From: Pseudonocardia autotrophica | GTDB lineage: Bacteria; Actinomycetota; Actinomycetes; Mycobacteriales; Pseudonocardiaceae | Reading direction: 5' to 3' | DNA: 39,022 nt | Assembly: GCF_000717175.1 (NCBI RefSeq) | Contig: NZ_JNYD01000042.1 | Span: 1-39,022, forward strand | Shown: piece after piece, positions 7,831-16,017 of the stretch | Layout: every line of letters begins with the position of its first letter | Position numbering within the stretch: the stretch's first letter is position 1 | Program-made: the position numbers and the translations under genes | Notes under the pieces: generated by a model | Database searches by the model: none | The model's input: the letters and a program-made list of their open reading frames with translations, nothing else | What the model was told of the DNA's origin: nothing

Positions 7831-8850
7831 ATGGCCGAGGAACTGGGAACGGGTCACGACGTGGTGGTCGTCGGCGGCGGCGCGGCGGGCCTGAACGGCG
7901 CGCTGATGCTGGCGAGGGCGCGGCGGTCCGTGGTGGTGATCGACGGCGGCGAGCCCCGCAACGCGCCGGCGTCGGGCGTGCACGGGCTGCTGGGCCGGGA
8001 GGGGATGTCCCCGGCGGAGCTGCTGGAGCGGGGCCGGGCGGAGGTGCGCGGGTACGGCGGCGAGGTCGTGGCCGGTGAGGTCGCCACGGTGACGCGGGAC
8101 GGCACGGGATTCCGGGTGGCGCTGGCGGACGGCCGGACCACCCGCGCCCGGCGGCTGCTCGTCACGACCGGGCTGGTCGACGAGCTGCCCGACGTCCGGG
8201 GGCTGCGGGAGCGGTGGGGCCGCGACGTCCTGCACTGCCCCTACTGCCACGGCTGGGAGGTGCGGGACCGGGCGATCGGCGTGCTGGCGACCGGCCCGAT
8301 GTCGGTGCACCAGGTGCTGCTGTTCCGGCAGTGGAGCGCGGACGTCACGTTCTTCACCCACACCGCGGCGCCGCTCACGGACGAGGTGGCGGAGCAGTTG
8401 GCCGCTCGCGACATCGCCGTCGTCGAGGGCCCGGTGGAGTCGCTGGACGTCGTCGACGACCGGCTCGCCGGGGTGTGTCTCGCCGACGGCCGGAGCGTCC
8501 CGCGCGAGGCGCTCGCCCTGGCGACCCGGATGGTCGCGCGGGCGGGATTCCTCGGGTCGCTGGGCCTGCACGCCGTCGAGCACCCCAGCGGGATGGGGGA
8601 GCACCTGCGGACCGACCCGGCGGGGCGGACCGACGTGCCCGGCGTGTGGGCGGCGGGAAACGTCGCCGACCCGTCCGCGCAGGTCGGAGGGGCCGCGGCG
8701 GCAGGGGCGTACGCAGCGGCACAGATCAACGCGGACCTGGTCGTCGAGGAGACCCGCGCGGCGGTCGACGCCCGCCGGGACCCCTTCTCGGCCGGGTCCG
8801 AGGAGCGCGTCGCCGCCCTGGTCGCGGGGGGCCGGCGGCACGGCCTCTGA
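7831..8850 (+). CDS. Thioredoxin-reductase-like FAD-dependent oxidoreductase
   Basis: This 339-residue flavoprotein has an N-terminal FAD motif VVVVGGGAAGLNGALMLARA (about 11-30), a redox-active CPYC at Cys136-Cys139 (HCPYCHGWE) and the C-terminal FAD motif with WAAGNVADPSAQVGGAAAAG. It therefore has the thioredoxin reductase fold and active site. The second nucleotide-binding loop reads IGVLATGPMSVHQ and lacks the GxGxxA motif of true NADPH-dependent enzymes, so the electron donor is uncertain. The ATG at 7831 was chosen because GGAGGTGGTCGAG precedes it; an in-frame GTG at 7822 falls within that site. Related stand-alone proteins are common in actinomycetes. Confidence 0.8.
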   Translation: MAEELGTGHDVVVVGGGAAGLNGALMLARARRSVVVIDGGEPRNAPASGVHGLLGREGMSPAELLERGRAEVRGYGGEVVAGEVATVTRDGTGFRVALADGRTTRARRLLVTTGLVDELPDVRGLRERWGRDVLHCPYCHGWEVRDRAIGVLATGPMSVHQVLLFRQWSADVTFFTHTAAPLTDEVAEQLAARDIAVVEGPVESLDVVDDRLAGVCLADGRSVPREALALATRMVARAGFLGSLGLHAVEHPSGMGEHLRTDPAGRTDVPGVWAAGNVADPSAQVGGAAAAGAYAAAQINADLVVEETRAAVDARRDPFSAGSEERVAALVAGGRRHGL

Positions 8851-8857
8851 GATCTTC

Positions 8858-8876
8858 TTGTGACCGAGGTCACCAA
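8858..8876. promoter_or_regulatory. CRP/FNR-type palindrome upstream of the PNPOx gene
   Basis: TTGTGACCGAGGTCACCAA contains TGTGA-N6-TCAC, the core of the CRP/FNR consensus TGTGA-N6-TCACA, and a perfect GTGACC-GA-GGTCAC palindrome (8860-8873). It is 60-79 bases upstream of the likely start at 8937, a normal activator position. It is a sequence match only. Confidence 0.5.
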
Positions 8877-8894
8877 AGCCCAAGTAAGGGCTTT
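8875..8894. promoter_or_regulatory. Second inverted repeat adjoining the CRP-like site
   Basis: AAAGCCC (8875-8881), six bases, GGGCTTT (8888-8894). It may be the terminator of the flavoprotein gene (stop at 8850). Alternatively, with the following CGACCC, it could be an operator loosely recalling DosR/DevR boxes (GGGACTTTNGTCCC-like). The second reading is weak. Confidence 0.35.
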
Positions 8895-8936
8895 CGACCC
8901 CTGCCGCACGGTCGGTCGGGAACGAGAATCCCCGAT

Positions 8937-9368
8937 GTGCCGGAGTCCTCCACAGCCGTGTCCGACGGCAGGGCCGATCTCGTCGAGATCGACCGTGCCG
9001 AGTGTCTGCGGCTCCTGGCGACCGCCGACCTCGGACGGGTGATCTACACCGAGGGGGCCATGCCCGCGGCGCACCCCGTCACCTACGTGCTCGACGGCGA
9101 GGAGATCGTCTTCCGCTCCGCGGGCGGGCCGACGCTGGTCGCCGCGACCCGCGGGGCCGTCGTCGCCTTCCAGGTGGACCGGATCGACGCCGAGGACCAC
9201 ACCGGGTGGAGCGTGCTCGGCATCGGGCAGGCCTACGAGGTCACGGACCGCTCGCGGCTGTCCGCGCTGGTCCGGCTCCTGCACTCGCCCTGGCCCCCGA
9301 GCCGGGGCGGGCACACGATCAGCATGCCGCTCGCCCGACTCACCGGGCGCCGGCTGGTCGCCCACTGA
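8937..9368 (+). CDS. Pyridoxamine 5'-phosphate oxidase-fold (flavin/F420-binding) family protein
   Basis: This protein of about 143 residues has the split-barrel pattern of PNPOx-like proteins. ADLVEIDRAECLRLLATADLGRVIYTEGAMPAAHPVTYVLDGEEIVFRS contains the Leu-Leu-x-x-x-x-hGRh signature and the HPV(T/N)Y strand that contacts flavin or F420. True PdxH enzymes are longer, so this is not expected to make pyridoxal phosphate. Mycobacterial relatives bind flavin or F420 and several belong to hypoxia regulons. The start is uncertain: GTG at 8937 or GTG at 8958, both with weak ribosome-binding sites. The CRP-like palindrome upstream suggests redox or energy control. Confidence 0.75.
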   Translation: MPESSTAVSDGRADLVEIDRAECLRLLATADLGRVIYTEGAMPAAHPVTYVLDGEEIVFRSAGGPTLVAATRGAVVAFQVDRIDAEDHTGWSVLGIGQAYEVTDRSRLSALVRLLHSPWPPSRGGHTISMPLARLTGRRLVAH

Positions 9369-9442
9369 CCATCGCCCCCCTCCCGACGACTCTCCCCGGA
9401 TCCGGTGTCGCTTCCGTGGCCGTGGCACGGGAGGATGACCGC

Positions 9443-9823
9443 ATGACCGAACCCGAACGGGTGGCCGCGGGCCCGTTCGACGACGAGCCCGCGGGCTCCG
9501 TCCGGCTCGACCAGGTGCCGGAGGGGGTCGTGCTCGCCGTCGCCGGTGCCCTCGACCTCTCGCTCGCGCCCAAGGTGCAGCGCACGGTGGAGCGCGCCGC
9601 GCGGCTGCGCCCGGCGCTGCTCGTGATCGACCTGACCGAGGTGACCTTCCTGGCGTCCGCCGGCATGGCGGAGCTCGTCCGGGCCAACCGGCAGCTGGGC
9701 GGGCAGGTCCCGGTCCGCGTCGTCGCGACCGGCCGGCTCGTCCTGCGCCCGCTGGAGCTGACCCGGCTCACGGACGAGCTCACGATCCACCCCACCCTCG
9801 CCGACGCCCTCGCCGCCGGATGA
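9443..9823 (+). CDS. STAS-domain anti-sigma factor antagonist (RsbV-like)
   Basis: This 126-residue protein has the RsbV/SpoIIAA fold. VVLAVAGALDLSLAPKVQRTV is the first strand-helix unit, and LLVIDLTEVTFLASAGMAELV is the switch loop with its Ser (LASAGM; the usual Asp before Ser is Ala). An ~18-residue acidic N-terminal extension precedes the domain. The ATG at 9443 follows GGGAGGATGACCGC. The phosphatase gene that follows starts 19 bases downstream, so the two are probably co-transcribed as substrate and enzyme. Confidence 0.8.
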   Translation: MTEPERVAAGPFDDEPAGSVRLDQVPEGVVLAVAGALDLSLAPKVQRTVERAARLRPALLVIDLTEVTFLASAGMAELVRANRQLGGQVPVRVVATGRLVLRPLELTRLTDELTIHPTLADALAAG

Positions 9824-9842
9824 GCCGCCGGATGAGCCGCCG

Positions 9843-11468
9843 ATGATCGAGGAGCGGAACGGGGCCGACGGGGCGATCCCCGGGTCCGACGCGCTGCTGG
9901 CCGCCCTGGCGTCGGCGTTCACCGGCCCCGACGGGCGTCCCGTGCCCGTCGAGCGGCTCGTGCTCACCGCCGGCCAGCTCGCCGGCCTGCGCCCGGTCGA
10001 CGGCGCGGGCGTGCTGGTCCCCGACGCGGCGCAGCTCGCCGCGCTGCTCCCGGGCGCCACGGCGGCGCTCGTCGTCCTCGACGGGGACGGCACGGAGAAC
10101 GGGGACGGGAGCAACGGGACGCAGGACGCCGTCGCCCTGGTGACCCACGCCGCGGTCGGCCGGTCGCACCTGCTCGCGGCCGAGGCGGTCGCCGCGGCCA
10201 CGGGCGGGCTCCGTCGCGCGATGGGTGCCCTGCGCACCGAGGCCGCGGTGATCGACGCGCTGCACTCGGTGGGCCGCCGGCTCACCGCGCAGCTCGACAT
10301 CGGCCGCATCGTCCAGGAGGCCACCGACGCGGCGACCACGGCCGTCGGCGCGGCGTTCGGCGCGTTCTTCTACAACCTGGTCAACCAGTTCGGCGAGTCC
10401 TACACGCTCTACACGCTGTCCGGCGTGCCGCGGGAGGCGTTCTCGCGCTTCCCGATGCCCCGCAACACGGAGGTGTTCGCGCCGACCTTCGACGGCAAGG
10501 GCACCGTCCGCAGCGACGACATCACTGCCGACCCGCGCTTCGGCCGCAACGCCCCGTACCACGGCATGCCCGAGGGTCACCTGCCCGTGCGCAGCTACCT
10601 CGCGGTGTCGGTGATCAGCCCGACGAGCGGCGAGGTGCTCGGCGGCTTCTTCTTCGGCCATCCCGAGCCGGCTCGGTTCACCGGGCGCCACGAGTACGTG
10701 GCCGAGGGCATCGCGGGCTACTCGGCGATCGCGCTGGACAACGCCCGGATGTTCGAGCGGGAGCGCGACTTCACCCGCGAGCTCTCGCGCAGCATGCTGC
10801 CCGAGACCCCCACGGTCCCCGGGCTGGAGCTGGTCACCCGGTACCTGCCCGCGGCCACCGGGCCGAAGATCGGCGGCGACTGGTTCGACGTCATCCGGCT
10901 CCCGTCCGGCGCCACCGCCTTCGTGATCGGCGACGTCGTGGGGCACGGGGTCACCGCCGCCACCGTCATGGGGCAGGTCCGCACCGCGATCCGCTCCTAC
11001 GCCCTGCTCGGCCTGCCGCCCTCGGAGGTGCTGCGGCACGTCTCGGCGCTGCTCGACAGCTTCACCGACTCGACCTTCGTCACCTGCTTCTACGCCGTTC
11101 AGACGCCCGACGACGGCCTGGTCTACGCCAACGCCGGGCACCTGCCGGCCCTCCTGCTCCGCGCCGACGGCCCGATCGAGCAGCTCGGCGAGGCGCTGGC
11201 CCAGCCGCTCGGCGTCGGGTCCGTGTTCCCGGAGCGCACGGCGGAGTTCCGCCGGGGGGACGACCTGTTCCTGTACACGGACGGGCTGGTGGAGAGCCGC
11301 AGCCGGGACGTCACCGAGGGTCTGGAGTGGCTGCTCGAGGCGGTCGCCGCGCTGCCGCGCCCGGTCACCGTCGAGTCGTGCGACGGGCTCGTCGCGCAGC
11401 TGACCGGCGGGACGCACGACGACGACGTGGCCCTGATCTACGTGCACCGCACCGGGGAGCCCGGGTGA
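9843..11468 (+). CDS. GAF-domain PP2C/SpoIIE serine phosphatase (RsbU-like)
   Basis: This 541-residue sensor phosphatase should dephosphorylate STAS antagonists. An N-terminal unknown region (1-130) precedes a GAF-type sensor domain (about 135-300, ALHSVGRRLTAQLDIGRIV ... GYSAIALDNARMFERER). The SpoIIE/PP2C domain follows (about 305-535), with the metal-binding motifs GGDWFDV, GDVVGHG, NAGHLPALL, LYTDGLVE and THDDDVALI intact. It is 19 bases downstream of the STAS gene. The intergenic DNA consists of near repeats of GCCGGATGAGCC, and only the ATG at 9843 is in frame. The GAF ligand is unknown. Confidence 0.85.
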   Translation: MIEERNGADGAIPGSDALLAALASAFTGPDGRPVPVERLVLTAGQLAGLRPVDGAGVLVPDAAQLAALLPGATAALVVLDGDGTENGDGSNGTQDAVALVTHAAVGRSHLLAAEAVAAATGGLRRAMGALRTEAAVIDALHSVGRRLTAQLDIGRIVQEATDAATTAVGAAFGAFFYNLVNQFGESYTLYTLSGVPREAFSRFPMPRNTEVFAPTFDGKGTVRSDDITADPRFGRNAPYHGMPEGHLPVRSYLAVSVISPTSGEVLGGFFFGHPEPARFTGRHEYVAEGIAGYSAIALDNARMFERERDFTRELSRSMLPETPTVPGLELVTRYLPAATGPKIGGDWFDVIRLPSGATAFVIGDVVGHGVTAATVMGQVRTAIRSYALLGLPPSEVLRHVSALLDSFTDSTFVTCFYAVQTPDDGLVYANAGHLPALLLRADGPIEQLGEALAQPLGVGSVFPERTAEFRRGDDLFLYTDGLVESRSRDVTEGLEWLLEAVAALPRPVTVESCDGLVAQLTGGTHDDDVALIYVHRTGEPG

Positions 11469-11533
11469 GGCGCACCCGCGGGAGCGACGAGCGCGCGCCC
11501 GCTACCGCCAGCACCGCGAGGACGGCACGACCG

Positions 11534-12268
11534 TCACGATGAGCCGGCGGCTCGGGCCGGCCTGAGCCCGGCCCGGCGGTCCCGCGCCCACCACTCGGCG
11601 CCGAGCAGCACCATCAGCGCGAGCTCGACCGGCAGGCCGCCGTAGTACAGCAGCTCCGCACCCGCCCGGGCCTGCTCGGCCGGGATCCCCGGCGGCGGGG
11701 TGGCGTAGAGCGTCTTCGCGAGGACGTCGTGCGCGGCGACGGCGGCGACCAGCACCGCCGCGCGGAGGCCGAGACGCGCCCGGTGCGGCGCCGGGTCCGG
11801 GCTCACCAGCGCCGCGGCGAACAGCGTGCCGGCCGACAGCATGTGGACCGCGACCAGCGCGTGCACGGCCGGGTCCGCCGCCGCGTGCAGGCCGGTCCGG
11901 AACATCACCCACAGCCCGCCGACGTCGAGCAGGGCGGCGACGACGGGGTGGCCGACCAGGCGGACCGGCCCCGACCGCAGCACCCCGGCCAGCCGGCGGG
12001 CGCGGACCACCGGCAGCGTCCGCAGCGCGAGCGTGACCGGCGCGGCACGTACGAGGAGCAGCGGCGCGAACATGCCGAGCAGGAGGTGCCCGACGACGTG
12101 GAGCCGCAGGTCGCCGTGCCCGGTCAGCGGGGCACCGACCACGGCCGCCGCGACCCCGCCGAGCCAGCACGCCGTCCGTCCGGCAGGCCACGGGCGCCCG
12201 AGGACCGCCGCCAGATACACCCCCGCGACGACGGCGCCGACCAGCCCCGCGAGCTCGTGCCCGCTCAC
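11534..12268 (-). CDS. Cytochrome c oxidase assembly factor CtaG-like membrane protein
   Basis: This 244-residue polytopic membrane protein resembles the caa3_CtaG family, which is thought to help insert copper into cytochrome c oxidase. LTGHGDLRLHVVGHLLLGMFAPLLLV carries the paired histidines seen in the family, and HALVAVHMLSAGTLFAAAL and AAHDVLAKTLYATPP follow. The GTG start at 12268 overlaps the stop of the upstream DUF2243 gene (GTGA), so these two form one operon. Similar DUF2243-CtaG pairs are known in actinomycetes. The copper role is inferred from the family. Confidence 0.75.
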   Translation of the reverse strand: MSGHELAGLVGAVVAGVYLAAVLGRPWPAGRTACWLGGVAAAVVGAPLTGHGDLRLHVVGHLLLGMFAPLLLVRAAPVTLALRTLPVVRARRLAGVLRSGPVRLVGHPVVAALLDVGGLWVMFRTGLHAAADPAVHALVAVHMLSAGTLFAAALVSPDPAPHRARLGLRAAVLVAAVAAHDVLAKTLYATPPPGIPAEQARAGAELLYYGGLPVELALMVLLGAEWWARDRRAGLRPARAAGSS

Positions 12269-12732
12269 GCGCGCCGCGTCCGGGCCAGCAGCACCAGGCC
12301 CACGACGAGCAGGACGGCGGCGAGGACGTTCCACACGACGTCGTAGACCAGCACGTCGGGCACGTACCGGATCTGGTGCAGGCCCAGCAGCTTGTGCTGG
12401 ACCAGCCCGTCGTAGAGCTGGAAGGCGCCGCCGCCCGCCAGCGCCCCGCCGACCACGCGCAGCGGCCGGACCTCGCGGTCCCGGCGCAGCGCGGCGAGCA
12501 GGAACAGCGCGGCGACGGTGGCGAACCAGCTGAAGGCGTGGAAGATCCCGTCCGACACCAGGCCGGCCGCCGAGCTCGCCCGGTCGTAGAAGTGGTGCCA
12601 GTGCAACAGCTGGTGGAACACGGTCTCGTCGACGAACGCCACCGCGCCGAGCCCCAGCAGCACGCCCGCGAGCGCGTTGCGCCGCCCCGCCCGGCGCGTG
12701 ACCGCGCGGTCCGTCCCCGTCGTCCCCGCCAT
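12265..12732 (-). CDS. DUF2243 family membrane protein
   Basis: This 155-residue protein has four hydrophobic segments. The N-terminal half holds VAFVDETVFHQLLHWHHFYDR and DGIFHAFSWFATVAALFLLA, and the C-terminal half holds GGGAFQLYDGLVQHKLLGLHQIRY. Conserved histidines flank the membrane segments, the pattern of DUF2243 proteins. The function is unknown, but histidines next to a CtaG partner suggest metal handling (inference). The ATG at 12732 follows GAGGGAGGGAGC. A SigB-like promoter lies at 12761-12786, back to back with that of the divergent FAD/Rieske gene. Confidence 0.75.
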   Translation of the reverse strand: MAGTTGTDRAVTRRAGRRNALAGVLLGLGAVAFVDETVFHQLLHWHHFYDRASSAAGLVSDGIFHAFSWFATVAALFLLAALRRDREVRPLRVVGGALAGGGAFQLYDGLVQHKLLGLHQIRYVPDVLVYDVVWNVLAAVLLVVGLVLLARTRRA

Positions 12733-12760
12733 CGCGTGCTCCCTCCCTCGCCCGGGGGCA

Positions 12761-12786
12761 CTACCCGGCGCGGCCCGCCGGACACG
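12761..12786 (-). promoter_or_regulatory. Candidate SigB/SigF-type promoter for DUF2243-ctaG
   Basis: Minus strand: CGTGT (12786-12782), 15 bases, GGGTAG (12766-12761). The -10 match is strong and the -35 matches four of five positions of CGTTT. The predicted transcript start is about 20 bases before the ATG at 12732. Confidence 0.45.
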
Positions 12787-12795
12787 GGGGCGCGC

Positions 12796-12822
12796 GGATT
12801 GGTTCACGCGGACGCGGGGTAT
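12796..12822 (+). promoter_or_regulatory. SigB/SigF-type promoter for the FAD/Rieske gene
   Basis: GGATT (12796-12800), 16 bases, GGGTAT (12817-12822). The -10 is the exact SigB/SigF consensus. GGATT also appears as the -35 of the hemerythrin promoter at 25341. The start codon is 39 bases downstream of the -10. Confidence 0.55.
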
Positions 12823-12861
12823 GGCACCCGGGTGGCCGATCACCCGCGTGCGGACCGACCC

Positions 12862-14385
12862 GTGTCCACCACCACCGAGACCTGCTCGCCCTGGCTGGCC
12901 GACCACGCCGCCGTCCGCTACACCGGGCCCTCGACCGAGCGGCACTTCGACGTGCTCGTCCTCGGCGCCGGCATCACCGGGCTGACCACGGCGTACCTGC
13001 TGAAGGAGCGCGGCGCGCGGGTCGCGGTCGTCGAGGCGGACCGGGTGGCCTCCGGCGCGACCGGCAACAACACCGCCAAGGTGACGGCGCTGCAGGCCAC
13101 GATGCTGTCGCGGATCCGGTCGGCCCGCGGCGCGGAGGCGGCGGCCTACTACGCCGAGCACAGCCTGCGCGGCGTCGAGCTGGTGGCGGCCGTGGTGGAG
13201 GAGCTGGGCGTCGACTGCGACCTGCGGCGGCGGGAGGCCTGCACGGTCGCGGCGGACCGCTCCGAGCTGCGGTCGGTGGAGAAGGAGTTCGAGGCCGCGC
13301 GGGCCGCCGGGCTGCCGGTGGAGTGGACCGAGGAGACCGACCTGCCCTTCCCGGTCGCGGGCGCGGTCCGGCTGCCCGGCCAGGTCGAGCTGCACCCGGT
13401 CCGGTACGCCCGCGCGCTGGCCGCGGCCGTGCACGGCGGCGGCTCCGCGGTGTTCGAGCGCACCCGCGCGACCTCGCTCACCGAGGACGACCCGGTCCGC
13501 GTCGGGACGACCCGGGGGGTGCTGACCGGCGACCGGGTCGTCGTCGCGACGCACTACCCGGTCTGGGACCGCGGGGTCTACTTCGCGCGGATGGAGGCGG
13601 TGCGGGCCTACTGCGTGGCCGCGCGGGTCCGCGGCGGCCCGCCGCGCTCGATGTCCATCACCGCGGGTTCGCCGAGCTGGTCCTTCCGCTCGCTCGGTGA
13701 CCAGGTGATCCTCTGCGGCCAGGACCACCCGGCGGGGGAGCGGGGCGTCGACCCGGGCCGCTACGGCGTGCTCGAGGACTTCCTGCGCCGCCACTTCGCC
13801 GTCGAACGGGTCACCCACCGCTGGTCGGCGCAGGACGCCCTGCCCTACGACCACACCCCGATGGTCGGCACCTACACCCCGGTCTCGTCGCGGGTGTTCG
13901 TCGCCGCCGGCTACTCGAAGTGGGGGCTCTCCGGCGGCAGCATGGCGGCGGCCCTGCTCGCGGAGCAGCTCGCGGGCGGACCCGGTTCCCCGGTGCTCAC
14001 CCCGCACCGCGTCAGCCCGCGGGCGCTGCCCACCCTGGCCCGGACGAACGCCAAGGTCGCACTCGACCTCGTCGGCGACCGGCTGCGGCCGGGGGAGGCC
14101 GGGTCGGCAGCGGCGGTCCCCGCGGGGGAGGGGCGGATCGTCCGCTCGGGCACCGACCGCACCGGCGTCTACCGCGACCCCGGCGGCGGCCTGCACGCCG
14201 TCTCGGTGCGCTGCACGCACCTCGGCTGCCTGCTGCGGTTCAACGGCGCCGAGCGCAGCTGGGACTGCCCGTGCCACGGCTCCCGGTTCGACGTCGACGG
14301 CGCGGTCCTCGAGGGCCCCGCGGTCAGCCCCCTCGAACGCCGACCGGTGCCGGGCGCCCGGGGCGCCGGCGACCGGCGCGCCTAG
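12862..14385 (+). CDS. FAD-dependent oxidoreductase with C-terminal Rieske [2Fe-2S] domain
   Basis: This 507-residue protein joins a glycine-oxidase/DAO-type FAD domain and a Rieske domain. The FAD domain has FDVLVLGAGITGLTTAYLLKERG at about 29-51 and WSAQDALPYDHTPMVGTY ... VAAGYSKWGLSGGSMAA before 380. The Rieske ligands are Cys451, His453, Cys469 and His472 (CTHLGC, 15 residues between His and Cys, CPCHGS). Such proteins pass electrons between flavin and iron-sulfur centre, but the substrate is unknown. The GTG start at 12862 gives the normal N-terminus; an in-frame GTG lies ~30 bases upstream. It lies divergent from DUF2243-ctaG and 6 bases before the next gene. Confidence 0.85.
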   Translation: MSTTTETCSPWLADHAAVRYTGPSTERHFDVLVLGAGITGLTTAYLLKERGARVAVVEADRVASGATGNNTAKVTALQATMLSRIRSARGAEAAAYYAEHSLRGVELVAAVVEELGVDCDLRRREACTVAADRSELRSVEKEFEAARAAGLPVEWTEETDLPFPVAGAVRLPGQVELHPVRYARALAAAVHGGGSAVFERTRATSLTEDDPVRVGTTRGVLTGDRVVVATHYPVWDRGVYFARMEAVRAYCVAARVRGGPPRSMSITAGSPSWSFRSLGDQVILCGQDHPAGERGVDPGRYGVLEDFLRRHFAVERVTHRWSAQDALPYDHTPMVGTYTPVSSRVFVAAGYSKWGLSGGSMAAALLAEQLAGGPGSPVLTPHRVSPRALPTLARTNAKVALDLVGDRLRPGEAGSAAAVPAGEGRIVRSGTDRTGVYRDPGGGLHAVSVRCTHLGCLLRFNGAERSWDCPCHGSRFDVDGAVLEGPAVSPLERRPVPGARGAGDRRA

Positions 14386-14391
14386 ACTCCG

Positions 14392-16017
14392 ATGGTGCGA
14401 CCCGCCGAGAGCGGAGCGGCCACGGACGCCGGCCCCCACACGACCGGTGACCGGCTCCGCCGGATCCAGACGCTCACCGACACCGAGCTCGCCCGGCTCG
14501 GGGTCGACGAGATGCTGGCCGAGGTGCTCGAGCGCGTCCGGGACCTGCTCGAGGTCGACACCGTGGCCGTGCTGCTGCTCGACCCCTCGGCCACGTTCCT
14601 CGTCGCCACCGCCACCCGCGGGCTGGAGGAGGAGACCAGCCAGGGCGTGCGGATCCCGATCGGCCGGGGCTTCGCCGGCCGGATCGCGGCGGAGCGACGC
14701 CCCGTGATCATCGACGAGGTCGACCACTCCAACGTCCTCAACCCGATCCTGCGGGAGAAGGGCATCCGGTCCCTGCTCGGCGTCCCGCTGCTGGTCGCGG
14801 GGGACGTGATCGGCGTGCTGCACGTCGGCGTGCTGGTCCCGCGCGCGTTCACCCCCGAGGACGCCGAGCTGCTGCAGCTGGCGGCGGACCGCATCGCGCT
14901 GGCGACGCAGGCCCGGATGACCCAGGCCGAGCGGACGGCCGCTGCGGCCCTGCAGCGCAGCCTGCTGCCCGGTCAGCTGCCGACCGTGCCGGGGCTGGAG
15001 CTCGCCGCACGGTACGTGCCCGGCGACGGCGGCGAGGTCGGCGGCGACTGGTACGACGTGTTCGACCTCCCGTCGGGACGGCTGTGCGTGGTGGTGGGCG
15101 ACGTCGTCGGGCGCGGGCTGCAGGCGTCCGTCGCGATGGGCCGGCTGCGCAGCGCCGTGCGCGCCTACGCCCTGCTCACCGAGGACCCGGCGGAGCTGCT
15201 GCGCAAGCTCGACGTGCAGGTCCAGCACTTCGAGCGGGACGTGATGGCGACCGTGCTGTGCGCGGTCGTGGAGGTCGACCAGAGCGTGGCCTGGGTGGCC
15301 TCGGCCGGACACCCGCCACCGGTCCGCAGCCTGGCGGGCGAGTCCGGCGAGCTGATGGACGTGGAGCCCGACCCGCCGATCGGCCTGACGCCGGTGCGCC
15401 GCCGGCGCGCCCGCGCCGTCGACCTGCCCGTCGGGTCCTGCCTGGTCCTCTACACGGACGGCCTGGTGGAGCGCCGCAGCGAGTCGCTCGACGTCGGGCT
15501 GGCGCGGCTCACCGAGGCGGTGCGGCCCGGGCCCGCCGAGCAGCTCTGCGCACGGATCATGGGCCGGCTCATCGGCAGCCGGACGTCCGCGGACGACGTC
15601 GCGCTGCTGGTCGTGGCCCGGCCGGGCGACGACGGGACGGCGCCGCTGCGGCTGGCCGAGCCCGCCGAGCCGCGGTCGCTGCGGTCCGTGCGGCAGTCCC
15701 TGCGGGCCTACCTCGGCTCGGTCGGGGCCACCCCGGAGGAGATCTCCGACCTGGTCCTGGCCGTGGGCGAGGCGTGCGCCAACGTCGTCGAGCACGCCTA
15801 CGGGCCGGGTGGCGGCGTGCTCGAGGTGCACCTCGAGATGCACGGGCGTCGGGTGCGGGCGACCGTCCGCGACACCGGGGCGTGGCGCGAGGCCCGTGGG
15901 GTCAACCGCGGGCGCGGGACCACCCTGATGCACGGGCTCGTCGACGAGGTCCACGTCGACCGCGACGCCACCGGTACCCGGGTCGTGCTGGAGAAGTCTC
16001 TGGGGAGGAACTCGTGA
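14392..16017 (+). CDS. GAF - PP2C phosphatase - HATPase anti-sigma kinase triple-domain regulator
   Basis: This 541-residue protein combines the phosphatase (RsbU-like) and the kinase/anti-sigma (RsbW-like) in one chain. A GAF domain (about 20-175, GFAGRIAAERRPVIIDEVDHSNVLNPIL) is followed by SpoIIE/PP2C (about 185-395, with GGDWYDV, GDVVGRG, SAGHPPPV, LYTDGLVE and SADDVALL). A GHKL ATPase comes last (about 405-540, with N-box EACANVVEHAY and G-boxes DTGAW and GRGTTLM). The STAS substrate gene overlaps its stop (GTGA). TAGACT at 14383-14388 fits a -10 box with transcript start at or near the ATG/GTG, so the message may be leaderless. The two activities oppose each other, and the GAF domain presumably sets the balance. 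Confidence 0.87.
   Translation: MVRPAESGAATDAGPHTTGDRLRRIQTLTDTELARLGVDEMLAEVLERVRDLLEVDTVAVLLLDPSATFLVATATRGLEEETSQGVRIPIGRGFAGRIAAERRPVIIDEVDHSNVLNPILREKGIRSLLGVPLLVAGDVIGVLHVGVLVPRAFTPEDAELLQLAADRIALATQARMTQAERTAAAALQRSLLPGQLPTVPGLELAARYVPGDGGEVGGDWYDVFDLPSGRLCVVVGDVVGRGLQASVAMGRLRSAVRAYALLTEDPAELLRKLDVQVQHFERDVMATVLCAVVEVDQSVAWVASAGHPPPVRSLAGESGELMDVEPDPPIGLTPVRRRRARAVDLPVGSCLVLYTDGLVERRSESLDVGLARLTEAVRPGPAEQLCARIMGRLIGSRTSADDVALLVVARPGDDGTAPLRLAEPAEPRSLRSVRQSLRAYLGSVGATPEEISDLVLAVGEACANVVEHAYGPGGGVLEVHLEMHGRRVRATVRDTGAWREARGVNRGRGTTLMHGLVDEVHVDRDATGTRVVLEKSLGRNS

Noticed and set aside
8888..8902. GGGCTTTCGACCCC as a true DosR/DevR box
   Set aside because: It lacks the A of GGGAC and differs in spacing. 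It is better explained as the arm of the AAAGCCC/GGGCTTT inverted repeat, so it is kept only as a remark.
12265..15954. 1229-codon open frame on the minus strand
   Set aside because: Only the last 155 codons (DUF2243) are real. The rest is the antisense of the FAD/Rieske and triple-domain regulator genes.
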